From positions 318,415 through 340,178 of the forward strand of contig KN882375.1 of assembly GCA_000934455.1 (NCBI GenBank): DNA of 21,764 nucleotides, given 5' to 3'. A program made the translations under genes and the position numbers. Positions 1 to 9,696 of the stretch are shown in pieces. Position 1 is the stretch's first letter, and each line of letters begins with the position of its first letter. The notes under the pieces were generated by a model. It ran no database searches. It was not told the origin of the DNA and saw only the letters and a list, made by a program, of their open reading frames with translations. The DNA is from Apostichopus parvimensis (Eukaryota; Echinodermata; Holothuroidea; Aspidochirotida; Stichopodidae).

Positions 1-168
1 TTAATTTTAAACCAGAAAACGAAAAGGTTAAGACTAGTCTACCACTGCTATTCCTCTCGATTTTTTTAATTTCCAATCATATGATTTAGCGGATGTTCGG
101 AAACACTTTTTGGCTCACCTTTGGGGGGGGGCATGGCCCCCCTTGGCCCCCCCTTGGATCCGCCAGTG
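1..168. mobile_element. hAT-like element, terminal fragment entering from the left
   Basis: The stretch ends in G-run/C-run hairpin sequence (GGGGGGGG at about 123-131 pairing with CCCCCC at 137-142 and 147-153). The terminus CCTTGGATCCGCCAGTG lies at 152-168. Read from the other strand it starts CACTGGCGGATCC, which resembles the CAG-type ends of hAT transposons common in invertebrate genomes. The other end would lie before base 1, so no target duplication can be checked. No transposase frame is visible. The assignment rests on the terminal motif and the typical G/C-rich subterminal hairpin. Confidence 0.4.
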
Positions 169-2290
169 GTCTCCTAAAGACATATCTGGGAGTTTAAGTT
201 TATCTCCCGAAGTCTACGGACGTAGAACAGTGGGCTCCGTAGTTATATTTATACCTGTGCATTTTAATTATCCAACGTTATAGTTTTATTCAGAATCAAT
301 AAAAAAGATATATATTATCAAGTATCCGCTTTTGGAGATTATTTCCTGTTTCACGCTCGGTTCGACGTTATCAGTGTAAGGCCCGGCTTACCGTTCTTGG
401 AACAACCAAAATAAGCCTTACAAAGGTAGCAGTTACTCATTCGCGAATGTCGAACGAGAAACGCAGAATAAGTATCTAACTTCACACCGGTGGTAAACGT
501 ACATGTATAGTTTCTGATGAAGTGCTGACTTTACTAAGCTGTTCGTATCCCGACAGGGTGGCAAAATGTAGCTTGTATATTTGCACAAATGGGGTGATTT
601 AACTACCTAACATTTGTAACTATATGAGTTCACTCGTTATTTTACACGATATTATTCAAACTAATTGTTTCGAGTATATTTACAACTTGAACGATCGTAC
701 TTCTAGCATTTCAACCTGGTAGATTGAAACTTTAAATTTAGTAAACCTATTAACTTGACGTGCCGCCTCGTATGAACAGTACCCAACTCGTAGTAGTATA
801 GTCAAGGCTTCATAATTGACGCACCCCCGTAATTGACGCACCTTCAATTATTACTAGCAATTGCGATACAGCAGACCACCTAAAGTTTAAGCAGTCAAGC
901 AGAATTACATATTTCATGAGTTTGAATCCATTTCAGCTATATGCTCACCAAATTGAGGTATTTTTTAAGCTGATAACACCCTCCCCCCAGTTTTGCACGT
1001 TTTTTGGTCATTTGGAAATCTTACATCCTAAAAATAACCAACATTACCTCAATATGATAACACTACTCTCTGGGACCTGACCTGTCTGAGCTTAGAGGCT
1101 CAGAACAGCATCTAAAGTCAATGGATGTACACTAAGGCCTACACTACAGTTAGCTTATCGACAAATGTGTCAATTTAGGGGTATGAAAGAACTTCACAAG
1201 GCAGACATTTTGTGGTCAAATTCTGCTCAATTGTACGGTGCATAAGCACAGAACCTTAAATATTTTCAAATCATAACATTTCTGAGGAACTACACATATG
1301 AAAAACACATACAGTTGAGTGATTTGGATTTTTCCTTGATAGACATCGTTGATCAAATCCTTAAGTGCGTCAATTATTAGCCCACCATGCTACATATGTG
1401 TGCATGCAAAATCATTAAGCACGCCTGTACAGCACATGTACACGTCGTACACTCACATTCACAATGACCAGAAGAGAACGTTAGCGGTGGTTTTCTGTAA
1501 CACAGAACAGGCTAATTTTCTGAGGGCAACGGGAAAGGTAAGTGTTGACTTAATAATATGTTACTTAGTGTTAACAAGAAAGAATATAGCCTATGTTTAT
1601 TTAGGCTTAAATCGATAAATTTTTAGTATATCCAGCGGGGTCTCGAACAGGGCATTAACAAAATAGCCTAACGTTATGACTTACTGCATGATGAGTTGGG
1701 ACTTAGTATGCCTAGGCCCATACTGTTTGTTACCACAATACTATGCAAAGCCTGAGCTAAAATAGGATAGGCCTACTCTGTGCAATGAAATGACGTAAAA
1801 AACCACACAGAAATGCAAAGTGATGAAGAACAAAGTAACACCAATTTCAACACAAATTCAATTGCGAGCGTTATATAGCCTATTAGTTATATTCCATATC
1901 TATTTCGCTCTACAATTTAAATTTTTCAGTCCGGATTCTGTTAGTAATAGTACTCTACTGTAATAGAACTCTACTGTGCTGTTTCAAGGCAAGTGGTCTA
2001 GATTTCTTCTTGGCGTAGAGAAAATAAATTCGGCGTGAGTATAACATGAAATACAGCCTGGTCCCATGGGAGTATTGGTTTGTTGACATCTAGCCTATCC
2101 CCCAGATTGGAAAGTTTGTGGTGCGCAGGGGATTAATCCCTGTCACAAAAATTTGAACCTTGAAGCCCCAACCATGCCGCACCAATGTGTCTAGGCTAGG
2201 CCTACCCTACAGTGTTACTGTAAAATGTGAGGCTAGGTTGCAGGAATCATCCATGCACAATCGCTGCATGGTGGTGTTTTTACGTCCATA
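169..2290. other. single-copy non-coding stretch
   Basis: I find no convincing gene. An open frame around 1349-1618 has no in-frame ATG at its start and no recognisable content. A consensus 5' splice donor, AAAG followed by GTAAGTG, lies at 1533-1540. It could end a small or first exon, but I see no decisive start for such an exon. TTGACGCAC occurs twice close together (about 817 and 834). Words of the TAGGCCTA type recur from about 1130 onward. Confidence 0.5.
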
Positions 2291-2299
2291 CAAGCCCTC

Positions 2300-2341
2300 T
2301 ATTGGTGGTGACTGCCTGACGTCACTTTGATTATGACGTCA
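2300..2341. promoter_or_regulatory. tandem CRE palindromes with an inverted CCAAT box
   Basis: Two perfect TGACGTCA palindromes lie at 2317-2324 and 2334-2341, 17 bp apart start to start. ATTGG, the inverse of CCAAT, lies just upstream at 2301-2305. TGACGTCA is the known full site for CREB/ATF bZIP factors, and paired CREs next to CCAAT are typical of promoters or enhancers. A TATA-like GATATAAG follows at about 2399-2406, but it is inside a small transposon end. Transcription from here, and its direction, is inference only. Confidence 0.4.
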
Positions 2342-2390
2342 CATTTTTATGTGCGTACCAGTGAAAACAACTTTAGGCAAAGCCTAGGAC

Positions 2391-2524
2391 CTAGGGGTGA
2401 TATAAGCTGGGCTTCAGGCCCCACCAGCCGTAGTGAAAATTCCCATTGACATTGAAAAATTACACACTAACACTGCTTTTATGAAATGGCGCCTGGTTCT
2501 GACACCACGTATATCACCCCTGCT
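2391..2524. mobile_element. small MITE-like element with GGGGTGATATA inverted ends
   Basis: GGGGTGATATA at 2394-2404 is repeated in inverse as TATATCACCCC at 2510-2520. The similarity continues imperfectly outward through CCTAGG-type sequence on both sides (2383-2393 and 2521-2535). The span of about 130 bp with no coding capacity fits a miniature inverted-repeat element. CCTAGG-rich flanks hide any target duplication. Superfamily not assigned. Confidence 0.45.
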
Positions 2525-3344
2525 AGGCCCCCTAGGGAAGGCTAGCTAGGCCTAAAAAAAAATGGGTTTGTTTATAAATTATAGAAACCTGCCAGTAGGC
2601 CTATGGCAATTACACCCGAGATGTTTTGTTCAGTTTCCGATTGCACAGTTGGATATCTTGATCCATACTGGGGCCTACTGTAGGTCTATATTTGGAAGAA
2701 TTTTAAGCCTAATTTAATTTTTCAACTGCCTGTGTGTCATAAGTTAAGGTTGCGGCACCCAGGTATTCAATAAAATAAAGGGTTAGTACTAGACTAGTTT
2801 AAATTTCTTACACACTATATGTACTGGAAAAACCTTGTTTTCATGGGCTTGCTAGGCTAAGGGCGTGTCATACGTCACTTTACTTGGTTACTGCCCCGCC
2901 TATACAACATGGAATATACCTTACTGAACAGGGGTGACAGCCTAGTATAGGCCTACGTAAGAACTAAAAGGCTGGTCGTAGTACCTCAGCATAATGGAGG
3001 AGGGTGCAGTGGTGAATGTATGAATGAAATCATTGGGGTCGAAAGTGATTCCGCGATGTGATTATCTTAGAAAATTAGCGGCAAGACATAGGCAAATACA
3101 AATAAGGATAAACACTAGTGAGGCGCACAAAAAATAAAACAAAATTGATATTGGAATGTTTAGAATCCCCTTAATCACAACAAAGATGCTTAACACTACA
3201 CAGATACACCATGTTTAATCGTAAAGTATTATCTGCAAAATAATGAGGGAGCGAAACATACCTTTTTAGCCCCCTCATACAAAAAAAAAATGAACGCTGA
3301 TGAGGCGAGCAGAATTGGAATGTCTTCTTAATCACAACAAAGAT
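2525..3344. other. single-copy stretch with a short internal duplication
   Basis: No gene is supported. TTGGAATGT followed by CTTAATCACAACAAAGATG-like sequence occurs at 3151-3188 and again at 3315-3345, about 160 bp apart. Both are preceded by a TGAGGCG word (about 3119 and 3301). This looks like a diverged local duplication. A minus-strand donor-like signal, AAAAAG then GTATGT, lies near 3258-3268, but no paired acceptor or coding segment was identified. Confidence 0.35.
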
Positions 3345-4059
3345 GAGCCCACCAGTGTTTCCGCTAGGCCGCTATGACGCGATTTTGACGCAATGGCTTG
3401 CTGATTTGACGCACTGGCGTTCAGAGAGAGAGAAAAAAAAAGAGGGTTTCATTTTCTCCTGAATTTTATACAGTGTGAATAGAAAAAAAATCGTTTCAAA
3501 AGGCATGGTGTTCAGAACTTCAACTTGAAGTGAAGAAATTATTACTGTAAATTGTTTCCAATTTATCGTCAGAAATGTTAAATTAGCGATCGTTAAGTTT
3601 ACCGTAGTGCTGTTTTTCTATACAGTCACGTAGATTTAGCTCAATTGCTGTAAAGCTAAATCATATAACGTGCACGTGCACTGATGCATTGCCTACACTA
3701 CGATGGTTCGCAATACCAGTGTACTAAATAAAATATCTGTATAGCCTACCTTACATTACATTGCAACAGGGTCAGAAATAAGCGGTGCCGACGGGCGATT
3801 CGCCCCAGCAAGTGCTAAAAAAAAGCCATCCGAAAGCACAATTGCGAGGGCAAAAGAGAAATATAAGAAAATCGCCCTCGTAATATCAGGTATCTGTGTA
3901 AATTTAATTGTGACATGCTTTTTGCTTTAGCTAGGGTTTGCAGTAGCAGCGCGAATCAAACAAACAGTTCTCACAATCCCGCATCACATTTGATCAAATT
4001 TGAAGCAGTGCGGGAGGGTCGCGCATAATCACCGGCAACTTCCCGCGCAGTCACTGGCA

Positions 4060-4545
4060 AATTACGGCCTCTACTAACCAATTTCAGTACCAGCGACAAT
4101 AACCTCAAATCCCCAAAAATCTCCGACCACAAGGTAGCCTAACTTCAAACGTAGTCAACATGGAACTCTAACCTAGCCATCTGTTTATTCACTCAAGTTG
4201 TGTCGCAAATAAAAAAATCCAAGAAAAACTGCAATCTTTGACAACATGTTAGCCTAACAACCACACTAAGTCAATAGGAAATGTAGCCTAACCATCGGTT
4301 TGCCAAAAAAATAATAATAACAATACTTTGCGTAGCTTTGTTTACATACTTTCTTTGCTGCTAATGTCGCGCGCAAGGTAGCCAAAAACCACACGTAATC
4401 AACGGGAAAATCTAGTCTAAGCATCTCTTTATTCGCTGAAATTATGACGCAGTTAGCTAGAACTAAAATATCCATGAAATACTGCAACCTTCGACCACAA
4501 GTTAGCCTAACAACCAAACTAAGTCAATGGGAAATGTAGCCTAAT
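4060..4545. repeat. four-unit diverged tandem repeat, unit about 120 bp
   Basis: The anchor word GKTAGCC recurs at 4133, 4248, 4377 and 4501, with spacings of 115, 129 and 124 bp. Each anchor is followed by a related segment containing C-A-C-A/T-A-G-T-C-A-A-type sequence (for example ACTAAGTCAATRGGAAATGT in units 2 and 4) and TAGCCTAA. Units 2 and 4 are the most alike. The array fills much of the nested hAT element, so it is probably the internal repeat block of that family rather than a genomic satellite. It ends next to a TTTAA run at 4541-4560. Confidence 0.6.
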
Positions 4546-4567
4546 TTAATTTAATTTAATTTTTCAG

Positions 4568-4627
4568 GTTTACAGTCTTGTTCAGGGCCAAAAAAAAAAT
4601 TGCTGGAAATCGGCAGTTGTTTGGAAG
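4568..4627 (+). other. weak candidate exon inside the nested hAT element
   Basis: TTTAATTTTTCAG (ending 4567) is a good 3' splice site, and GGAAG followed by GTATGTG (from 4628) is a good 5' site. The 60 bp between them is open in frame 1, giving 20 codons. The candidate includes a 10-A run and lies within a transposon, so it may be an exonised or cryptic segment, or chance. No protein similarity is recognised. Confidence 0.2.
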
Positions 4628-5307
4628 GTATGTGCTATGTCTTAGAGAGGGAATGTTGTATTATACGTACACCGTTGCTGTGGCGATGGATTGAAGGTTT
4701 TAACTTCGATTACTTTTCAGCGGTATAATGGTTTCGTATTTGGTGGTGGGTGATATTATCCACACACGAAAAAATACATGATTAAAGGAAAGGGCACCTT
4801 CAGTAGAAGTAAACCTGTGTTTTCTATTTCAGTTGATGGGTTATTGGTTTTTCGTCATATATTCGGTGGATTGACGTTATTTGCTTAACGATCGCAAATT
4901 TTGGCAATTAAACTTTTAATTAATTTGCTATACGGTCGCAGCTAACTAGGAAGCGGGTTATTGTGCTTACTTGATTCTGATGAATGCTTACAACCTTTTC
5001 CGTAAACAGCATATTGAACTTTGGAAAGCGCCCCCTTAAACTTTAAAAAAGCCCTCGTAAATACATTAAGGGGGGGGGGGGCGTTTTTAACTTTTCAATT
5101 TCCAAAATAGCCCCCCAGAGCCAAATCTAAATTCCTACCCTGCATTGCAAGTGGTGCACTATATTTGAGCCAAATTTAGCTTGTAAAAATAAAGCCTAAT
5201 ATGCAACAAACTAATTTATTATTATTTAGCAATCATCGTTTAAATAAAGCTCAGGGTTCCATGCCTCAATTTAAAATCAGACATTGGATTGGCCGATGTT
5301 TAGTACA

Positions 5308-5995
5308 CAGGGGCGTAGCCAGTATGTAGCACTGTAGGCCCGGGCCTACACTTTTTTGGTCAAGTTTTCTTTTTTTTAAAACACCCATAACTCCAATCCA
5401 TAAGCTTGCTGGACAAGTTTTAGAGTCTAGACAGGAAAAACTATTGAAATGAACGTAGCAAGAATATGGCTAAATTAGGTGACCTATTCTTCTGTCATCT
5501 AGGCTGTCATTTCTAGCGCGTGCCGTTTTAATCAACACTCTACCTGCCGAAAAAGACTAGGATCCGATATTGTCAGTTTTTAACATCTAGTTAAGAACCC
5601 GTTTACGCAGATAATATTTCAGTTGAGAAACATTCCACGGTCAAATAAGCCTATCGTTGATTAACAGACTTTATAGAGCTGCAGCACTTTGTTGCCTGTT
5701 GTTACTGGCTTACTCTGAACATGAACCTTGCTAATTTTACATACATTATGTAGTATTGAATTAAGTACTTTTTTAACTTGTTTGTTTTTTTGGTTTAAAA
5801 GTGATATTGAATGAGGTGTCTCAAGTTACCAAGAGGCCAGGGAACCAAAATGAACACTCGGGAAGGGCCGTTTCCGGCCATCTGGGGGGTTTGTAAAACC
5901 AAATATTTTTTTGTACGCTCCGCGCCAACCGATGGTGGCGCTCCGCTCAGATAGTCGTGCCTTATACAACTTTGAAAATCCTGGCTACGCCCCTG
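5308..5995. mobile_element. terminal-inverted-repeat element, CAGGGGCGTAGCCAG ends
   Basis: CAGGGGCGTAGCCAG at 5308-5322 is exactly inverted as CTGGCTACGCCCCTG at 5981-5995. The ends resemble hAT termini, but no 8-bp duplication is present. The flanks are TTTAGTAC plus an extra A on the left and GTACTAAT on the right, which fits a GTAC duplication inside an original TTTAGTACTAAT site, or insertion into a palindrome. The subterminal sequence is GC-rich (GGCGCTCCGCTC near 5937-5948). No coding frame is seen in the 688 bp. It is inserted in the 3353-6193 element, outside the other nested copy. Confidence 0.7.
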
Positions 5996-6201
5996 GTACT
6001 AATAATACTGTTGGCAAAATGTAACATCGTGAAAAGTCACGAAAACATTGACCGATTGTGTTTCTGGTTCAATAAAATAATTTCCCCAGAATTTTACCCC
6101 TCCCCTTAGACCCCTCCCCCAGGACGGGGTGAGTCAAATATTCAGATTTTTAGCCATTTTGACTCAATGGGAAATTTCTTAGAGGAAACACTGGAGCCCA
6201 C

Positions 6202-6532
6202 CAAGCCCCTCCTGTTGTCACTGCTTATTATTTATATCTTTATGATCAGTAACTCTTCCAGTGGTTAGCACCTTAACTACAACAGGCCTTCAACAGAGCA
6301 GTATTACTGGCTCCGGCACCATAAAATTCTACGCTATTCTACATCAACTTCACCATGCGTTGACTTTTCAACACACCAAGTTAACACATCATTTAGGCCT
6401 ATTGGCAGGACTTACACAGCAAATCACAATGTGTTAATCTTAACTACAAACTGTATTATCATCATAATGCCTTGCATTATGCCTTACACAAATTTATTGT
6501 CTCAGACGGTTCTTTCTTTTCTGTCGTTACAG
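6202..6532. other. unique stretch upstream of candidate exon
   Basis: No gene or repeat is recognised. The distal part contains the strong pyrimidine tract (about 6508-6528) that serves the acceptor of the candidate exon at 6533. Confidence 0.4.
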
Positions 6533-6591
6533 ATCCGGACACTTCTGATTGAAGAATATACCTATGCTGGCCAGGGAAGACACAAGACACG
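6533..6591 (+). CDS. candidate internal exon, unknown protein
   Basis: A strong 3' splice signal (pyrimidine run TTCTTTCTTTTCTGTCGTTA then CAG) ends at 6532. The 59-bp segment ends in CACG before GTATGA at 6592. Read from its first base it is open and gives IRTLLIEEYTYAGQGRHKTR plus a split codon. If joined to the exon at 16337, the frame continues without a stop into the ATG-containing frame there (split codon CG|A, arginine). That phase agreement is the main reason to call it coding; it could still be 5' UTR. No family is recognised. The intron to 16337 would be 9.7 kb and full of repeats. Confidence 0.4.
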
Positions 6592-7256
6592 GTATGAACA
6601 TGATTTGATTTAGAGATGGAGTAATGCGCAACACTCCTGTTCTATGTGACGATTGAACTGGTCAGGGTATTTGGAGGGATGCCATTCCGGACCAAAATGG
6701 CACATTAACTCACAAGCATGCATGCAATTCAGCCAGAGGTATGGTAAAGGGCCACAGAAAAGTTTGGCATTTTTAATGCTATTTCGTGGCATTTGATGTA
6801 TTCCAGAGATGGAATTCAGTCATGGGGCCAATTTGAGGGCCTAAAAAATTTCAGTCGGAGCAACACTCAAACTGTGGTTAATTAGTGATATCTACTTGCT
6901 CTATTCATTTTCAACTTGTTGGATGTTTTAACAGAAAAGAAGAGATTTGTGGAGGGGGGGGGGGGGCGGTGTCTAGCCCAATTAGCTCTGCTTCCATTAT
7001 TTGAGCCCAGCCATGTACTTTATGGTTCCTTGCTAGAGGAGTCTATGCGGTCAGGCGGCGTATGTATGTATGTGTGTGTCTATGTCGCTGGCTCGAAATC
7101 TGGTTAAATCTGTCTCACTGGAGTCATGGTCAAACATTGGCCTAATAAGACACATGAAGCAACCAATGTAAGTTGCCCAACCTAATCCCAGTGTGATAGA
7201 GGTAAAATACACAGTGGGCAACAGTTACATTTACCAAACAGAGCTTTGCATGTAGT
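6592..7256. other. intronic or intergenic stretch with poly-G tract
   Basis: No gene is supported; the open frames here are short and unremarkable. A run of about 14 G (6953-6966, one of five long G or C runs in the window) and a short TATG/TGTG microsatellite (about 7060-7082) are present. Confidence 0.4.
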
Positions 7257-7643
7257 TAAATATGGTAGGAGCCTAATTTGATTTGGGGGGGCTGTAAAGA
7301 CTTGCCCGAAAAATATTACCACAATTTTTCGCGCGCATCGCATGTTAATGTGCATATCATATAGGCATTCATCGATTATTACATCACATGCCAATAAAAT
7401 ACAATCATTTTCCTTGTTATTACCCTTCCATATTGGTTACAATTATTGGGGAAGTTATTTAATTATATTATCATAATAATATAAGTTTAACCATTGAAAA
7501 CACATTGCAACTTTCTTCTTTCAGTAGGTGCCCGAAAAATTCTCAACATATTGTCTGAATTTTCACAAAAATTTTTGTTTTGGTTGGGGGGCTGCAGCCC
7601 CCCCAGCCCCCTCCCCACCTCCTACGCCTATGTAAATATGGTA
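7257..7643. mobile_element. short non-autonomous element between 11-bp direct repeats
   Basis: TAAATATGGTA occurs at 7257-7267 and 7633-7643 and brackets 365 bp. The right end has the C-rich tail and terminus CCTCCTACGCCTATG (7618-7632). Inverted it reads CATAGGCGTAGGAGG, partly matched on the left by GTAGGAG at 7265-7271. GGGGGGGCTG near 7284 and GGGGGGCTGCAGCCCCCC near 7586 are subterminal hairpin material, and GCCCGAAAAAT occurs near both ends. The left end seems eroded or overlaps the duplication, so the true duplication length (8 to 11) is uncertain. No coding frame. Confidence 0.55.
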
Positions 7644-7889
7644 CCTGTGTAATTTGCTAATTCGCAGGCAGGGCTTGATTGGGGGAGGGTACGTCAATGT
7701 GTGTCAATAATAATCTGAACTATTGAATACAATTATAGTCATATATAAACATTACATTGTAATCAATACGAAGGAAGAGAATCTATGCTGTTATTCGACA
7801 GCAGTCTTTCGACTTCGGGAGTGTTTTTAGTGCAGAAGGTCCAATGTGTGTGTATCTTCATGAGGCAAACTTCAATTGATCACAATTCT
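7644..7889. other. unique spacer
   Basis: No gene seen. A 14-bp word AAACTTCAATTGAT at about 7868-7881 also appears in the tandem array at 14016, so a scrap of that array family may lie just before the old AGCTCATACC-family copy. Confidence 0.3.
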
Positions 7890-8842
7890 AGCTCGTTGTG
7901 ATCGTGCTGTGTCTATCACTCTATTCATCTATCTTTCACTCTCAAAAATGTTTGAACGTTACCCCATGTATACCTGTACATGCTTTGACAGGTTTTGATG
8001 AAACTTGGACACAATGATGGATGGGTAATGAGTCATCAGTGGTGGTCAGAGGTTTGTGGGCAGTGGTCATTTTTGATCATTCAATGAAAATATTAAAAAA
8101 ATGTTTCTACTACATTCAATTGCACAGTCTTGAGTTTTTGTCATAATGATACTTGTGTATTGCTTGATTCAGAGTGTTTAATCAGGAATTTGGGGTAAAT
8201 GCTTCTTCTCCTGCAGTTGTTATGGCACAGTCTTGATTGTTTGTCATAATGTGGCATTAGCAGTGTTCAGAGATTTGTGGTCTGTGGTATTTTGAGGAAA
8301 ACCCTGAAAATGTGACTTCTAGTACAGAGGTTTTGTGGCACAGTCTTGAGTTTTTGTCATAATGATATTCGGTAGTGCTTCATTCAGGGTGTTCAGGGAT
8401 TTTGGGTCATTGGTCACATAGTGGTCATTGGTTGTTCGTTTATCATAATGATACTTTTGTAGTGGTTCATTTGGGGATGTTCAGGGATTTGGGGTAAGTG
8501 GTCATCAGTGGTCATTTTATGAACACACTGAAAACGCTTCTTTTTCTTCAGTTCTTGAGGGAAAGTCTTGAGTGTTTGTCACAAGATACTTTGGTGGTAC
8601 TTCACTGTTGGGGTCAATGGATATGTAGTGGTCATTTTCGGTCATTTTACCCTATGCATTCATGTTACAATTGGTCAGTGGTCAGCAAGGGGTCCATTGG
8701 GGTCATATAAATGTGTCTGTGAATTGTTCAGTAATGGTTAAACAGACAAGGATTTTGATTAAAATTGACAAAGAATATTGGATGACGGGTCATTCGTTGA
8801 ACTTATAATGCATGTGTGAGATCTGCACCATTGGTGCTCTAG
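7890..8842 (+). mobile_element. old diverged copy of the AGCTCATACC (Helentron-like) family
   Basis: The 5' part (AGCTCGTTGTGATCGTG, then a decayed TCTATCACTCTATC tract, then TGATGAAACTTGGACACAA near 7998) aligns in order with the two young copies at 9573 and 18045. The 3' end, GAGATCTGCACCATTGG then TGCTCTAG (8819-8842), matches the young 3' end. The middle consists of diverged GGTCA-rich units. It lacks the exon-like and G-tract segments of the young copies, so it represents an older or simpler subfamily. No coding frame is retained. Confidence 0.6.
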
Positions 8843-8990
8843 TTTATGGCACAATCTTGATTGTTGTCATGTTGATACTTTCTAGTGCTTCATTGGGGGT
8901 GTTCAGGGATTTTGAGTTAGTAGTCATTTATGAAAACACTGAAAATGCATTCTCTATGTACAGTAATTACGGCACAGTCTTGATAGTTTG
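8110..8990 (+). repeat. diverged tandem units of about 100-130 bp
   Basis: Units start with GGCACAGTCTTGA-type sequence followed by TTTGTCATAATGATAC, a CATTCAGGGTGTTCAGGGA block, GTGGTCATT and AACACTGAAAATGC. Clear starts lie near 8125, 8224, 8338, 8563, 8849 and 8969. They cross the 3' end of the old element copy at 8842, which suggests one copy inserted in, or next to, a related array. The young copies contain one related unit each (for example near 9889). Confidence 0.6.
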
Positions 8991-9059
8991 TTCAAAAGTG
9001 AGGGGGTGGGACCTCTCTGGCAAAAAAATTACTGTGTGAAAATGTAAGAGTCAATGGGA

Positions 9060-9153
9060 GTATGTTCAACAAGTGGGGACGGCTGAGGCCCCAGCCGTCC
9101 CAGGATCTGTGCCTATGGCAAGGGGTCTACATGGACCCTGGTTGAGAAGTGCT
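9060..9153. mobile_element. decayed hAT-like terminus with strong hairpin
   Basis: GGGACGGCTG (9076-9085) and CAGCCGTCCC (9092-9101) form a perfect 10-bp stem with a 6-base loop. About 35 bp further, CCCTGGTTGAGAAGTGCTG (9136-9153) reads CAGCACTTCTCAACCAGG on the other strand, the type of terminus seen in many hAT families. No opposite end was found, so this is probably a truncated remnant. Confidence 0.4.
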
Positions 9154-9546
9154 GGCCTAGGCCTAACATTAATCCTCACCCAGGATGTTAAATCTGTTGC
9201 ACTCCTAATATTTAAGACACTGTCAAAAGAAACCCATTTGTAGTTTCTGGCCTTTGAGCTGTGATTTCTTCAACTTGACAAGTATCTCACTACAAATTGA
9301 AGATAATGTGGTTTGCAAGCTGACTACCTTGCTCGAAGTATTTCGATGTTTAGTGGCATATTATTATGCCTTCATTATGACATATCCACCTAGCAGTAAA
9401 AACACACTGACTTTCATGAGCTTCCTCATTGGAGTCAAACCCAAGAAACTTCCCAGGACAGTTGTCAAATGTATGACTGAGTATGAAGACCTGTAACTCA
9501 TTCTCATTCAAGTGAGGAGTCTAGTGTTATTTTGTGAGATACAATG
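9154..9546. other. unique spacer
   Basis: No gene or repeat is supported. An open frame at 9254-9496 shows no recognisable domain and no splice context. Confidence 0.35.
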
Positions 9547-9618
9547 TAGGCTTGCCTAAATTGATTTTTATTAGCTCATACCAGCATGCTGGTGTGAGCT
9601 ATTGTTACAGTGCGGCGT

Positions 9619-9696
9619 CTATCACTCTATCACTCTATCACTCTATCATTCTATCACTCTATCACTCTATCACTCTATCACTCTATCACTCTATCC
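9619..9696 (+). repeat. 8-bp minisatellite CTATCACT, nine units
   Basis: Nine head-to-tail CTATCACT units run from 9619 to 9690, followed by a partial unit leading into CCGTCAACAATTGG. Unit 4 carries a CATT variant. The equivalent tract of copy 2 has seven units with the same variant unit in fourth place. Confidence 0.9.

Larger units (their letters stand above)
3767..5142. mobile_element. nested hAT-type element with perfect 8-bp target duplication
   Basis: The left end CAGGGTCAGAAATAAG starts at 3767. The inverse of the right end reads CAGGGTAGGAATTTAG, ending at 5142. CATTGCAA is present exactly on both sides (3759-3766 and 5143-5150). The CAGGGT ends and 8-bp duplication identify hAT. 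GC-rich subterminal blocks (GGGCGATTCGCCCC near 3794; poly-G and CCCCCC near 5070 and 5111) lie inside the ends. No transposase is visible. The interior holds a four-unit tandem array. The element lies wholly inside the 3353-6193 element and is therefore younger. Confidence 0.85.
3353..6193. mobile_element. hAT-type element with perfect 8-bp target duplication
   Basis: The left end reads CAGTGTTTCCGCTAGG from 3353. The inverse of the right end reads CAGTGTTTCCTCTAAG, ending at 6193, so 14 of 16 bases match. GAGCCCAC flanks both sides exactly (3345-3352 and 6194-6201). CAG ends plus an 8-bp duplication are diagnostic of hAT. Subterminal ATTTTGACGCAATGG (about 3382) and ATTTTGACTCAATGG (about 6156) recur in the same orientation and may be transposase-binding repeats. 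The 2841-bp span has no transposase frame. About 2.06 kb of it is two later insertions (3767-5142 and 5308-5995), so the original element was under 0.8 kb and non-autonomous. Confidence 0.85.

Noticed and set aside
1349..1618. 89-codon plus-strand frame
   Set aside because: No ATG at its start and no recognisable content; only the GTAAGTG donor inside it is worth noting.
3353..6193. Autonomous hAT transposon with a decayed transposase
   Set aside because: After removing the two nested insertions under 0.8 kb is left, and no transposase-like peptide is seen in any frame.
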